A DNA stretch of 64,000 nucleotides. Origin: Litsea cubeba (Eukaryota > Streptophyta > Magnoliopsida > Laurales > Lauraceae). The DNA is taken from assembly GCA_012931725.1 (NCBI GenBank), contig CM022949.1:28324260-28388259 (forward strand), written 5' to 3'. Each line of letters starts with the position of its first letter. Position 1 is the stretch's first letter. Made by a program: the position numbers and the translations under genes. Below are positions 9,900-22,136 of this stretch, one piece after another. A model generated the notes under the pieces. It was not told the DNA's origin and made no database searches. It worked only from the letters and a program-made list of their open reading frames with translations.

Positions 9900-11228
9900 C
9901 CAAGAGTAAGCTGGTTGGGGTTGGGTGTTGTCAAGAGATTACTCAGTCATTGGCAGCCATGATCCGATGTAAATCAGGAAGTCTCCCTTTCATGTATCTT
10001 GGTCTTCTGATTGGGGCGAAGCAGAATTCAAGATCATTATGGGATCCGGTTATTAATAAAGTTGAAAGAAGGAAACATCACCTATCCCTTGGAGGTAGAA
10101 TCACATTGATTAGAGCATGCTTTTCTAACATTCCCATCTATTTTATGTCTCTTTTCAAAATGCCGAAGGAAGTGGAATAGGTTGGATCGCATTCGGAGGA
10201 GATTTTTATGGGAGGGTCGGGGTGATAAGAAGAAATTACATTAGTCAAGTGGAGTGAGGTGATTAAGCCAAAATGTAATGGGAGGCTGGGTCTTGGTAGT
10301 TTAGAGATCAAGAACAGGGCTTTACTGGCTAAGTGGTGGTGGAGATTTGGGGATGAGAATGAGGCTCTTTGGAGGAGAGTCATTACTGATAAGTATGGTG
10401 AGGACCAATTGGGGTGGTGGCCTATTCCTGGTTTGAGGTACCGTAGGTTAGCGTTGTGGGGTGCTATTGCTTCGGTTGGAGATTCTTCTTCTGTTAGCGG
10501 GGAAGTGATGTCCAAAGGTGTCGGTTTTGTTGTGGGGGAGGGGAGGTTTGTTAGATTTTGGTTGGATGACTGAGTGGGGGTGGGTCTCTTGTGTGAGTTA
10601 TTCCCCAGAGTCTTTAGAGTGGTTTCCAACAAAGAGGCTATTGTTAGTGATTGCTTTGAGGAGAGGGAGGGTTGTACTTTGTGGGGTGTGTCTTTTAGGA
10701 GAAGTCTTCGTGCTTCTGAAGAAGTGCAGTATAGGGAGTTGTTGAGTCTTCTTTCTAACGTATTCTTGTGCAGGAACTCTAAGGATTCTCGAATTTGGAA
10801 GCCTTCCATTTCAGGGGAGTTCTCCGTGAAGGCTTTTTACATGGCATTGGAGGGGAACCTATCCTCTACTACCTCTTTTCCTCATACTTAGTTAGGATTG
10901 GTTCCTCCCTGGGTGGAAGTCTTTTGTTGGTTAGCGATCTCAGGAAAGGTTTCTACAGCTGACAACTTGAGAAGAAGAGGGCTAACGTCGTCTAGTATCT
11001 CAGATCTCTGCGTGATGTGTCAAAAGAAGGAGGAATCAGTTAACCACCTCTTTCTTCACTGTGAGGTGGCTGCAGGTGTTTGGGGCCACTTCATTGGCAG
11101 GTGTGGTGTTGCTTGGTGTTGCCCGGAGAAGACTGCAGAGGCAGTGGAGGCGTGGATAGGAAGACATTTTCTTGGTAGTGGTCGTACTCTTTGGAGGATG
11201 CTTCCCTTTGTTATTTTATGGTCCATTT
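9900..11228 (+). pseudogene. LINE reverse transcriptase C-terminus and zf-RVT domain, degraded
   Basis: Reading across interrupted frames, 9900-10180 gives the thumb region of a plant L1 RT, 10259-10889 the connecting region (LLAKWWWRFGDE, SRIWKPSISGEFSVKAFY), and 10898-11228 the zinc-binding zf-RVT module (VPPWVEVFCWLAISGKV, then CVMCQKKEESVNHLFLHCEV). The HCxxC-like Cys and His residues are present. A stop codon separates 10570 from 10574 in one frame. Expression as one protein is not possible. Confidence 0.85.
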
Positions 11229-11277
11229 AAAGGGAAAAAAATGATAGGATTTTAAGGGTAATTTTTCTTCCCTTCCG

Positions 11278-11838
11278 GTGTTGATCGATAGATTAACTTT
11301 GAGGATCGCTAAGTGGGCTTTGATCAGAAAAGAGTGCTCCAATTTTAGTCTTAATGATATCCTTCTAAATTGGGAAGCGTGCATGGGTTGCAGATTGAGT
11401 AAAGTGAGGAGAATTGTTCTTTGGTCTCCACCCTCTCCTGGTGTCTTGAAGTTTAATGTGGATGGTGCTGCAAGAGGTAAACCGGGGTTGGCAGGAATTA
11501 GAGGTGTTCTTCGGAATAGCAAAGGGGATGTCTTGTTTATGTTTTCAAAGCATGTGGGTGTTTGTGATTCTAATGAAGCGGAGGTTTTGGCTATTTTGGA
11601 AGCCCTCCGATGCTTTTTAAGACGCTTCCAAGGTGATCTTATGGTGGAGAGTGATTCATCTAATGCGATTGCTTGGGTCTCTAATAGGAAGCCTTTTCCT
11701 TGGAAATTTCAATTCCTCTTTAACGAAATTCGATCTTTCACTACTACCATTAATGTTGTCTTCCGTCACGAGCTTAGAACAGCCAACAGTATGGCTGATG
11801 CTTTAGCCAAGCAAGGGGTGGAGAGAAGCTATCCTTAG
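11278..11838 (+). pseudogene. LINE-encoded RNase H domain
   Basis: This open segment encodes an RNase H1-type domain found at the C-terminus of plant L1 LINEs. The DEDD-type acidic residues are visible: Asp in LKFNVDGAARGKPG, Glu in DSNEAEVLAILEAL, Asp in MVESDSSNAI and Asp in MADALAKQG. It lies in a different frame from the RT part upstream, so it is a remnant of the same truncated element. Confidence 0.85.
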
Positions 11839-11978
11839 GAGGGTTTTATTATGTAATTGGGTTGGGAGGGGTACAATGCTCTTGTACCCTTTAGTTTGAT
11901 TTTCTTTTCTCTTTCTTCTCTCTTCTTTTTATGATAGTTTCAGTTACCGATAAAATAAAAAAAATTGTGATTGTTTTT

Positions 11979-13169
11979 GACAAATGAGGTATGTTGATTG
12001 ATGGGTTTGGGGTTAGGATTGGTGGGTTAGTTTAGATTTGTGGGTGAGACCAGCCGGACTCACTTTCAATGTTGACTCGGTTCGACTCGCCTTGAGTTGA
12101 CTAGACCTGAAGGGCACCGAGTTGGACTAGTATGCAAGAAACTACATTAAACTCACCTGAGTGACTTTACTCGATGTCCATTTTTGAGTCATTGGGATAA
12201 TTCGAGTTTTAGAACCATGGCTTGGCCTAGGCTCAGTAAGTGTGCTGAACTTTTGGTGTGGTAACAAAAGAAGTGCTATGGAAGAATGACTATGCCAAGT
12301 TGTTTAGACCAGTATATGAATTTGGGAATTGTGGATTTAATACTTAACCTAAATGAGCTTTCATGGTGTGTTTCTGGCAGCACCTGTCAAAGGCAGTGAT
12401 TACAAGCCATTCATTTTGTACTAGTTTCAATGCATTCTCATAGGATTTTATATAATGGCTTGCAGCATTTGAATATCTTGGCTAATATCTAAGCCAGAAT
12501 TCCTATTATATGTGGTAGATCAGTTCTTTCAACTTCTCTTCGCTTGTATGCACAATCATTGGTTCAGCTTGCCAAAACTCTTTATTAAGGGTATTGTTTT
12601 CGATGTTGGTGATTTAGGTTTTAGGTTGTGTTGTCATGTTGGTGTTGTCTGTTTGGTTAGCTTGGTGTTGTCTGTTTGGCTAGCTTTAAATACAGATAAA
12701 CAATCTGCTAAAATATTTTTTTTTGAAAGGTGACATTACTTGAACCCACAACCTCAAGGTTGCAATAGTGAGCACCTTCCCCTCTGTCACAGGCTCATTC
12801 TCATAGTACTGCTAGCTTTTTGGTAAATAGAACATGTTTTTAATAATAAAAAAAAAAAAGATAGATGGGTGGTACAGAGTCACTGCAAGCCTATTTGGCA
12901 TTAGGTATTATATTGAAATGTTTTTCATATCAGGGAAATATCAAAAGAAAGAAAAAAATTTAGATGCTTTATGTTCATACTTCATACCGCCATTTTCCTG
13001 TCTATCCTGCGTTTTCCTTGTCTGATGCTTATTTCACTGTAAAAACTTTTCTACAAGTTTTCATCCATAGTGAGCAGGCTTTTTTTTATGAGATAGTGGC
13101 CAATCTGTGGCGTCAACTTATATTTGGTGAGAGATAAATCTGTTGCTTAGAGATAATTTATCTGACTTA
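11979..13169. other. Intergenic, no gene
   Basis: No coding resemblance was found. There is a short tandem repeat of about 26 bp near 12637-12686 (TTGGTGTTGTCTGTTTGG twice) and a tRNA-like SINE fragment at 12728-12800. Confidence 0.5.
12728..12800 (-). repeat. tRNA-derived SINE-like fragment
   Basis: The minus strand reads GGTGCTCACTATTGCAACC followed by GAGGTTGTGGGTTCAAGT, which has the spacing and sequence of a degenerate RNA polymerase III A-region and B box as in plant SINEs. It is too diverged and short to fold as a tRNA. Confidence 0.45.
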
Positions 13170-13460
13170 TGTATACAGAAGTGACAAATGACTCGTACTC
13201 AAGAGGCAGCTCCACAAGTGTGTGCCTGACAAGGTTTTCATATGAGACTGAATGTTGTAACATGGCAAGTTGATCAGCAACAATCTTTACTTTACTCTTA
13301 CTGTTTGAATCTGCATCTTTAAGACTTGATGTACGTGAGCATTATGCTGAGAGGGAAACATCCGATCTAGTGCCTTCCAAACCTCTTGAGAGGTCTTTAT
13401 TTTGAGCACTTGTGCTGCCATGGAAGGTGTCATGGTGGCATTGAGTCAACTGCTCTGAAG
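13170..13460 (-). pseudogene. Copia retrotransposon gag fragment
   Basis: The minus strand encodes MAAQVLKIKTSQEVWKALDR followed by MFPSQHNAHV, which matches the gag polyprotein (UBN2-type) region of plant Ty1/copia elements. It is short, flanked by unrelated sequence, and opposite in orientation to the Copia remnant that follows. Confidence 0.7.
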
Positions 13461-13678
13461 ATGATCAGCTTGTTTCTAACCATTCCCCTGTTTCTCGGAC
13501 ACTTGACTTTAGTGCTTGTGTTTGTAAAAGGTTGTTAGGGTCACATGAGCTGTTTTTTCCCTTCTACCTGGAGTTCTAGTTATGTATATCTTGTAATCAG
13601 TGGTTCTAAATGAGAGGACATACTCAACTCTGTCAGAAGATAAAGAGAAAAGTATTCACACAGGTCAGTCCCTCACAT

Positions 13679-16022
13679 GGTATCATATTAGAAATGATCC
13701 ACAGCTTCCAAGCTTTGTTTTAATCTATTTTCCTCATCCCAATGGCCTCTTTCCTCTCCAGTTCCACTATCCTGTCTTCCCTTACTCTTCCCACCTGGCC
13801 GGGAATATAGAATAAAGTTTCTATTAAGTTGGACTGCAGCGACTACTTGATGTGCACGAGTCTATTGTTGCCGATTCTTTATAGCACTAATATGCTTTCT
13901 ATCTTCCTCCAGCAACCCCAGAACAGGTTGAGGTTACACCAGCGTCATGAGATTAATCTCTCATGGTTTATCCTGCTTCCATTACTGGTGGAAGAAAGAT
14001 CAACTTCGATTAGGTTGGATCCATGTGATCGTCACCCCCTTCTTTTTTTTCTAAGTTGTTGCAAGTTGCAACAGCTCGAGGTAATCACTCTTAAAAGGTC
14101 CTTTGCTTCTCAAGTGACTGCATGATTATACCAACTCAAACATGAACTGACCAGCATTCACAATGGGTCGCAGTCCATTGCAGACGACATGGACAAGACA
14201 GAGAATCTTACAGATCCAGTTTCTTATAAAGATCTTATCTTTTCACTCCCTAGTTGAGAATGCTACCTCGAGTGATACCTATCCTAGCTATGAGGTCTTT
14301 ATTCATACTCTTAAAGAAGGAAAAATGTAGCTGATGATATCTTCACAGTTCAATTGGATCTACCTGTTCTGGTCTGTTATTTCTTATGCTTGTGAAATGG
14401 CCACGGTGGTGATGGGTTGGGGACACAATGATGTGCATGGTAATGGTTGTGGTCATAACCAAAGGGATCAGACCAATCAGGCTCCTTCCTCCAGTTATCA
14501 TTCTAGTGCTGCATCCTCTGATGTTGCAGTTGATTCACCTCCACTCATTTGTCAAATCTGTGGTAAATCAGGTCATGGTGCCCTTAGATGTTGACAATGC
14601 CATAATTACCCTTATCAACAACAGGATCTTCCTGCAGCCTTCGTTGCTGTTAATTTGTATTCAGCCTAGTATGATTTCACATGGTGTCAAGAGTCAAGAC
14701 ACCTTGCAACAAACCAATTGACAACTGATTCCAACAACATGGTGCGTAGAAATGGCTCATACTAGCAATGAGTGAATTTGGTTGTGAATGGTACTACTAT
14801 TCAAAACCTTGGTTTTGTTGATATAACTCATACTATGCCACCTTGTACTTTCTTATTTTTGGATATCATGGGGAGGCTCCTACATTCATGCCTGAGTAAA
14901 AATGATCTCTTTCCTATTGAATCTTCCACCAAATTGCAGACTTATGGAGACATTACTCTTGATTGCTTTGCACACCTTGTTTCTCATGGTTCATCTCTAC
15001 GAAATTGGAACACATGCTCGGGTCATCTTGACTCATGTATTTTAGATTATTTGGTTAGAAAAAGTGCCTTTCTTTTATTGGTGATCGAAAAACTTTCAGT
15101 CGTGTGGACTGTTATAAAAGAAGTTGATTGAAATTTCTCTCCTCTGAATATACTTCTGCTGCACTTTTAGATATTAAAACATACGGATGCGCAGTGGCCA
15201 GCCTTAAAATTATCATGTGGACCTGTTATTGATACTATCTCTTATTAAATTCACTCGGTTCAATACTATGGTACATGAACTTGAAGTTTTTGACCAATTT
15301 TGAAACTTCAAATCAGCTGTTGGAAACATGTTTGGCACTAAGATAAAAGTTTTGCAATCTGAAGGGAGTGAAGAATTTGAAAACAGAGTTGGATAATCTT
15401 TTATCTACTTCAGGAATACAACAGCGATGGTCTTATCCAGACATTCTTGTGCAGAAAGGAGTGGAGTGGAAGGAAGCATAGCTGTTTTGCAGAAACAGGG
15501 CTGACGTTACATCATCAGGCAGCCAAGACGTTTCTGGTTGGTGGTTTTTTCTACATCTGTTTTTCTCGTTACTATACAACCTGTTGCAAACCCTGGGCTA
15601 TGTTTATCTGATAAACTCTATGCTAAAAGTACTGCATCTATTTTTCTTGACTATGGCTCTATACATAGAGGGTCTTGCTGTTTTGATCACGGCATGTGAA
15701 TCTACCTATCTCAAGTTCTCAACATTTTAGATTTAATGAGGATATTTATCCCTCTGCAAAGTCCTCTTCTGCTTGCTCTCCAGTTCTCCTGATTTTGAAC
15801 AATCGGTCCCACCCCTCTTATGCTAGTGGGCCTAGTTTTGCTCACCAATCATGTCTGCTGCTTGCGTCCCCTTTCCTATCAATGCTTATGCACACATCTC
15901 GACTCATTTTTCTTCCGTGCTATCAAATTGTCTCTGAATCATGTGCCTCTCCAAATCCTACAAGAATCTCAGCACTTATTCCAAATCTCTTAATTGATTG
16001 GACTATTCTTCTACCAAAGAAA
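13679..16022 (+). pseudogene. Decayed Copia retrotransposon, internal region
   Basis: TGGTATCA at 13679, a primer-binding-site-like motif, is followed by degraded gag. LICQICGKSGHGALRC near 14547-14593 is a CCHC zinc knuckle. About 14700-14770 resembles the start of the aspartic protease region in broken frames. 15420-15540 resembles the integrase core end (QKGVEWKEA and LHHQAAKTF, from an original QNG..ERKHR..LLHQA). 15700-16020 is the proline/serine-rich linker before RT. Many stops and frameshifts are present and no RT was recognised. LTRs could not be identified. Confidence 0.7.
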
Positions 16023-17171
16023 TAGAAAGATAAAACTCTTTTTTTTTTTTCCTGTGGCTAAGAAAGAAATGTACTATATTTAACCTATATTTAGTCTTCT
16101 AATTGAAACATTACCCTATTGCTAGGAATTCTACTGGTATTTCAGCAAGCACATTTACCTGTAATTTGAGAAGGCCAAAAATACTCTTGTGCTCCTTCAT
16201 TGGTTGTGTTTTATGGTGATTACCGGTGTCTTATGGGTCCTATCATGTTTTACTGCATATAGGTGGGCTCCATTATAATTTGATTTTGGAGTGAGTCCAT
16301 TGCATCTTCATTGGGTGGAGACCACCAAGGTTTCCATCATGTCTCACGAGTAGTGTTAAAGTCCTTGTCTCTCGGCTGTAGCTTAGCTGGTCAAGGATAT
16401 GGGTGTGTCAGTTTGAACCTTAGATGTAGCACAAAAAGGGTAAAAAAAAATACACAACACCTTGTGACGAGGCAGAGTCAAATCGATGCATACAGGACCC
16501 ACTTTTGATCATGATAAACTCTTCGACTTCAACCTATAGACATGGTAAGTGGGAACTTTAAAAATCGCCCAAGAAGAGTCTTAATCACCAGTGGATTAAA
16601 TCATTCCTCCCATGCACATGGTTCAATCAATGGTTAATATCACTCCTGCATGGTTGATCTTTTAGACTTTTCACACTTGCAGAAGTAGGTTGAGATCCAA
16701 AGGGGTGTGTTGCCTTCATTTGTGGGCCATCATAAATCCATGTAATTTTCATATACTATTAACTACTATGCCCTGTAGATATATAAAGGAGGTTATTTCA
16801 AATCATTGTTATATTTAATAAGGCCATGGCGAAGTTCAAATGCCTGCCCTACATACCTCTCAGTCTGCTGTGATCCACACAACTTGAAAATCTAGAAATG
16901 CAAGTAATCGCAATTCCAAAAAGGTCCAGACCATGTATTACTTCCAAATGCTGAACTTCCAGCCATTATACCCCTTGACCAAATCAAGTTTGTCAAATCT
17001 AAAAATAGGGTCCAGAATCAGACATCCACAAAATCAGTAGCTAAAACAAAGCTGCACCTCATCTCAACCAACAACCCCATGAAATACTCTAGCCCTTCAT
17101 TTATACATATAAACTGGTGGAAGTAAACAATAAAAACTTTTCCAACATTTTTTTTAGTGTGTTTCTCCACA
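16023..17171. other. Intergenic upstream of the MIZ1-like gene
   Basis: No gene was found. A SINE-like fragment lies at 16369-16452. A TATA-like ATATATAAAG occurs at 16781 and TACATATAAA near 17104; either could serve the downstream gene, but nothing fixes the transcription start. Confidence 0.4.
16369..16452 (+). repeat. tRNA-derived SINE-like fragment with A tail
   Basis: GGCTGTAGCTTAGCTGGTCA resembles a pol III A box (TRGCNNAGYNGG) and AGTTTGAACCTTA a weak B box about 30 bp later, followed by an A-rich run. Related sequences occur at about 34535 and 45560. Confidence 0.5.
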
Positions 17172-18062
17172 ATGGGCGAACATCCCACAAGTGGTACTGC
17201 TACCTATTCAAAATGCCAATGCCAATTACACACTAAACTGCCTAACATCTTTTCAAGCATCAGGCAATGCCGTAATTGCCGCACCAAAACATCGCAATCA
17301 GGAGCCGCAGCATCACGACCATCACCACCATCGCCCGCCTCGACCCCTGCCTCACCTCCCATGACTCAACAAAAACCAGTTGGCATTGCACTGGAGACCA
17401 TACCCTCACCTTCACCTGCTCCATCGGCATCTCTTGTAAGATCTTTTGAAAAGAAACCGCCAATGAAATCTGCTAAATTCTTCAGACACATCCTCAGGCC
17501 ATTCCCCATCTTTAGCCCAAGGTTCAAGCTACCAGAAACGGGCGCAAAGCGAAGCAGCAATCAAATCCACGGGGAGACCTCCATGACCGGTACTCTCTTT
17601 GGCCGGCGCAAGGGCCGTGTAAGCCTTGCCATCCAAGAGACCCCAAGCAGCAGCACCCCCTTGATCCTACTTGAGCTTGCTTTGCCAACAGCGAAGCTCC
17701 TGCAGGAGATGGCACCAGACCATGTGCGCATCTCACTCGAGTGCCAGAAGTGCAGAGGCAGCAAGACAATGCTCATGGATGAGCCAGTGTGGACAATGTA
17801 CTGTGATGGGCAGAAGACGGGGAATGGCAAGAGGAGGGAGCCCACTGACGAGGACCGCAACGTCATGCAGTTGCTGAAGGTTGTGTCCATGGGTGTGGGG
17901 GTGCTTCCTAGTGATAAGGAAGAGCCATCTGAAGGGGAACTCACCTACCTACGCGCCAATATCGAGCGAGTAATCGGCTCTGAAGATTCTGAGACTTTCT
18001 ACATGGCCAGTCCAGATCAAAACAGCACGCTTGAAGTAAGCATCTTCTTTCTCAGAATCTGA
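17172..18062 (+). CDS. MIZU-KUSSEI1-like (DUF617) protein
   Basis: This intact, intronless gene encodes 296 aa. The C-terminal DUF617/MIZ1 domain covers residues 139-295: TGTLFGRRKGRVSLAIQE, LLLELALPTAKLLQEM, VRISLEC, EPVWTMYCDGQKTG, ELTYLRANIERVIGSEDSE, FYMASPD and the terminal EVSIFFLRI. The N-terminal third is rich in Ser, Pro and Ala and poorly conserved, as usual for the family. Arabidopsis MIZ1 is an ER-membrane-associated protein needed for root hydrotropism; most paralogues have no assigned role, so none is assigned here. I chose the ATG at 17172; an in-frame GTG lies five codons upstream. Codon use is GC-richer than the surroundings. Confidence 0.92.
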   Translation: MGEHPTSGTATYSKCQCQLHTKLPNIFSSIRQCRNCRTKTSQSGAAASRPSPPSPASTPASPPMTQQKPVGIALETIPSPSPAPSASLVRSFEKKPPMKSAKFFRHILRPFPIFSPRFKLPETGAKRSSNQIHGETSMTGTLFGRRKGRVSLAIQETPSSSTPLILLELALPTAKLLQEMAPDHVRISLECQKCRGSKTMLMDEPVWTMYCDGQKTGNGKRREPTDEDRNVMQLLKVVSMGVGVLPSDKEEPSEGELTYLRANIERVIGSEDSETFYMASPDQNSTLEVSIFFLRI

Positions 18063-19553
18063 GTTTTCATCCATACACCACCTTCTCCTTTTGAATAAGG
18101 AGGATATAGGATGTTTCTAGTGACAATGTTTCATGTGTTGATCAAGTCATCGCCATCAAAGTGTTCATAGAAGTTTTGAGGATGATAAAATCTTTGGGAC
18201 TTTCTTGTATGATGTATCCTTGTGCTAGAAATCCTGCAAAGTTTTTGCCATTTGATCTTGCAGATTCATTGGTTACAAGTTATAAACGGAAAAACAAACC
18301 TTTAGAACAAAAAAAAAAAAAGGTTGCAGTAATGATTTTAAGATTGATATTCCAATCATATCTTTTATTCAAAATGGATTTCCAGAACTATCATATGGCC
18401 AGAAGAGCCTACAGAGATAAAAGAAAATACATGGGAATGGGCACAAATCCGCCATGGTCAATGAACGGTAATGCTTGCATGTGCATCTCCTATGTGGGCT
18501 TTGGCCGAGGAAACATGTGAAACTTTGGATAAAATCTTCAACTTCTTGTAGTTGTTTTTATCCTCTAATGCCATGTCCTAAATGGGCAACCTGACCAAAC
18601 AAAAGATTTGTTTCGTTTAAAACATGATCACAACCATCCGAATGGAATTGGGAATGTTCATGGCACTGGGCGGGTTGCACTATAGCATGTCCATGACCAG
18701 CCCATTATCTCTCATAATATTCAGTTCTGAATCCATCCAAAAGGCCCAAAGAGTATGCCAGGGCCCAATCCATTTGTGGCACTGGTATACGATGTCCTTT
18801 GATGAAAATTATGCTAGGCCATGCAGGGCCTAGGCTAGAATCAGGCCTATATGCATAGATGGGCCGAGTAGCAGAACTTTAAGCAATTGGGTCCATAAGC
18901 CATAACAAAGCCAAGGTGAATGAAAAGAGCTCTATTTAATTGCCACTGGATACTACAGCACTGGAGAATATGAACACATTAATAACAGGCACCAAATGGG
19001 AGATATCTCAACATAGGTAGCAGTGTTAACTACTCAGTTTCCATCCCATTTATCTATCAGCACCAGAACCCGTGATGAAATCAGTATGGTTGAGTTATCA
19101 GTTTGCACAGGAAGTGCTAGAGCCTAGAATTGCAATAGACCAACTATTAATGTGATGGGTTTCACTAAAGATGATCAATACCACTCATTACAATGTCTCC
19201 TACCAAACGGGCCCCACCTGGGCCCACCCTTCATCAGCGACCTTTCACACTTTAATGCCCCCATCATCTGCAATTATGTCCAAAGTTATGTCCATGAAAC
19301 CTTTACTCTATGTTGGATTGAGAATTTAAAAAATAAATCTATGGTTAAAAGGCCATTAAACTTTAAGGTTATTAAACCAAGGGCCGATGGACATCATTTA
19401 CTGTAGGCTTGTGGGTGAAAATTTTTCTAATTAAAAATCTTAGTTACTGATAAACCGACAAGAATAACACATGAAAAACTAAAAAGAGGGGAAGATTTTA
19501 TATTATTGTAATGAATTGCCAACAACAAAAAGAAAAAAAAGAAAAAAAAAAGG
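18063..19553. other. Intergenic; 19150-19553 is the 3' flank of SCPL copy A
   Basis: No gene was found to 19150. From about 19300 to 19553 the sequence aligns with the 3' flanks of SCPL copies B and C (shared motif TCTAATTAAA.ATCTTAGTTACT near 19427), so the tandem unit includes flanking DNA beyond the stop codon. Confidence 0.6.
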
Positions 19554-21326
19554 CTAGAATGGAGCTTTTGGCAGGTGCTTATTGGCCAGGAAGTGCTTGA
19601 TAAGCTGTAGAGATTTTTTGGGAACAAAAGTGGGAACTTCATGGCCTGCTCCTCGCAATGTAACAAATGTCAGTCCCTTATAGCCTATTGTCCATCCTCC
19701 AACCTATAAACAATGAAAAAAAAAAAAAAGGTTAGTACATATTGTCAATATAATATAAACATTAAAATGAAGAGAATGAGAAATAAAAGTACATCACACC
19801 TGCTTGTGGTTGTACCATTGAGTCCAGTCCTCAATAATTGGCAGTCCAAGCTTGTTCAAGGTAACTAGCAAAAAAAGAAAAAAAAATTAAATCAAAACAT
19901 AATTTTAAAAAAAAATTAAAGGGAAATCCTAAAATGCAATACAAATTATTATTATTATTTTGATTTGTTCTACCAGAGAAGGAAAACTGTTGAGTATGCT
20001 AGAAATGAAAAAAGGAGGTTATAATTGTTTCATGTGTGACTTTACCTGTAAATCCAAATCCTGAGTCCTCCAGCGCCAACCAGTTTGTTTAGAATGGGAA
20101 GTACGAAATGGGGAGCATCAAGCCATGTTAAGGCATCACTGTTGGAAAATTCAAGCATTATATTTGTTTGGGTACTGAGATATTATTCTAACCTTCAAAG
20201 AGAGGGTCGTCTTCATCTGGAAAGAAGATTTTAGGACTTCAGAAAATACAATTACCTGCAAAGAGTCCAGTTGTAGGGGATTTTTGTGACATTAGCATGT
20301 AATGCTTTTTGAACATCCGGCCTATTGAAGTAGGCTTCCACATGATTATCCATGCATGGATCATAGCCTGCTGGCTCATTAAACCATCCATTCTGAAGTG
20401 AAATAAGAGAGACCCATTGCATAAACCAACAAAACGGAGTAATGAAACTGTTGTATATTTGGAAAAACTAATCTATCAGCTAAATCTTAAGGAAGTGGCA
20501 TGACTCATGAGCAATAAAAAAAAGGTGGAAACATAATCTTGATCTAGATTAGGTAATATTGAATATAAGAAGCTATATTTCATAATTCAAATGGTTGAAT
20601 TCATGGCTACCAAAGAACTCTTTTAAACTCTTCATGCAAATAATTAAAGATCTTTCTAAACTTTTTTGGTAATCAAGTTTACAATTTCAATACAAAATGT
20701 ATAGCTAATCAAATGCTTGCAATGTGTGGAATTAAGCTTTATCTAAGAACGGCGATAACTTACTAATCCGGAAGGTGAGATGCCATTGATCATTCGCCGT
20801 TGTTTGGAAGCACAGTTCAGGTTGACACATTTGGGAGTATACAAGTTGTACATGTAAGAAAATGGGCTTAGGTCCCAATAACAAGATCTCTATTAGATTT
20901 AAAAAATAAGTGATTAATCTAGTAATTAATCCTAATTCAGATTAAAAGCAAGCAACCACACAATAAGAATGACCCACGATGTATACGTGAAAATCCTACT
21001 CGAAAAAAAAACCATGTGCCTTACTTTATAGGCCAACTTGCTAACTCAACCTAAGGACTGCTTTGATCTTGCCAACTGCTTGCCGTACACCTTTACCGTA
21101 TTTGAACAAACCACCTTGAATGCCTCTTCAAGATGAATCTACTTCAGAAAAGTAGCAGAAAGAATCTCCAAAGACTTGAACTTCAGCGCAACAACTTGAA
21201 GCTTTGAAAAAGAAAACAATCTCTCAAAAAATCACTAGGTTTTTTGATGGGAGAGTGATGCCCTAGAGTTGAGAGAGAAATGCCATATATAGGCTTTAAT
21301 TCATGTTTCAATACTTATAGAGCAAA

Positions 21327-21797
21327 TGTTAGTTTATTATTAACTGAATCGTAAGATCGAGAACATCATGATTATCGCGTGTAGGGTTTAATTAAATATT
21401 ACCTCCAGACATCCTGATGCAGAGAGCTTTCCGATCCTGTTGTCTGATGTTGATGTTGAGATCCGCCCAAGAAAACTTTAGAGAATAACTTTAGTTTCTC
21501 TCTCCTTGCCTATAAGCCTTAATGTGTTGAATTTTTTGAATGAGTCTTTGTGATGGAAGAAAGACTCTTTTTATAGGTGGAGAGAGGACCAAATATATTC
21601 CAATTAGGATTCCATTAGTTTTAATCTCAATCGTCCATCAAGGTAGAGTTTATTATGGAATATATCTCTTTAGGAAACCTTATATGAGTAAAAGATAGCA
21701 TGTATCCTATGAAAACGGGATTCCTATAATGACCATAATTTATGGAAAGGTAAGGACTTGTGGTCTAAGTAAAAGACCTAAAAGTAATTTCCTTACA
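21327..21797 (-). repeat. Copia 3' LTR (left copy)
   Basis: Direct repeat partner of 27593-28064. A TTTTTATAGGTGGAGAG segment and the TG..CA-type ends are shared. Confidence 0.92.
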
Positions 21798-22136
21798 GTC
21801 TCCCACTTGGTCAATAGGAAGATCCATTAATGTTTTTCATTTTTGGAATCATAAGGTGGGCATTATATGCTAAACACTTCTTTAGTCGGTTATCATAAGT
21901 GTCGTGGCTAATTCGGTTGTGAATGAGAGTCATGGCGTACACACATTATTTTGCAACATGCTTACTTCCATGTACTACGTCATTTACAACCTGCATAACT
22001 AGACCATAATAAGATATTGACGTAATGGTCTCATAATGTCTTTGGTTAAAGGCTGTTTCTGTTTATTATTCATCCAAATATAAATATGTACACAATGGAA
22101 AAACAGAAATGGCAGATGTAGATATGCATTAAGAGC

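Larger units (their letters stand above)
9884..11978 (+). mobile_element. 5'-truncated LINE (L1-type) with 16-bp target duplication
   Basis: AATTGTGATTGTTTTT is present at 9884-9899 and again at 11963-11978. The 2.06 kb between them (9900-11962) ends in TAAAATAAAAAAA. It encodes, on the plus strand, the end of a reverse transcriptase (PFMYLGLLIGAKQ, LGGRITLIRACFSNIPIYFM), the zf-RVT Cys/His region and an RNase H. The 5' end lies inside the RT, so this is a dead-on-arrival 5' truncation. Stop codons at 10571 and about 10889 and frame changes show it has also decayed since. Confidence 0.93.

Noticed and set aside
10138..10809. 223-codon minus-strand frame
   Set aside because: Opposite the LINE coding sequence, whose plus-strand domains are clear.
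17260..17944. Several minus-strand frames over the MIZ1-like gene
   Set aside because: Shadows of the intact DUF617 coding sequence.
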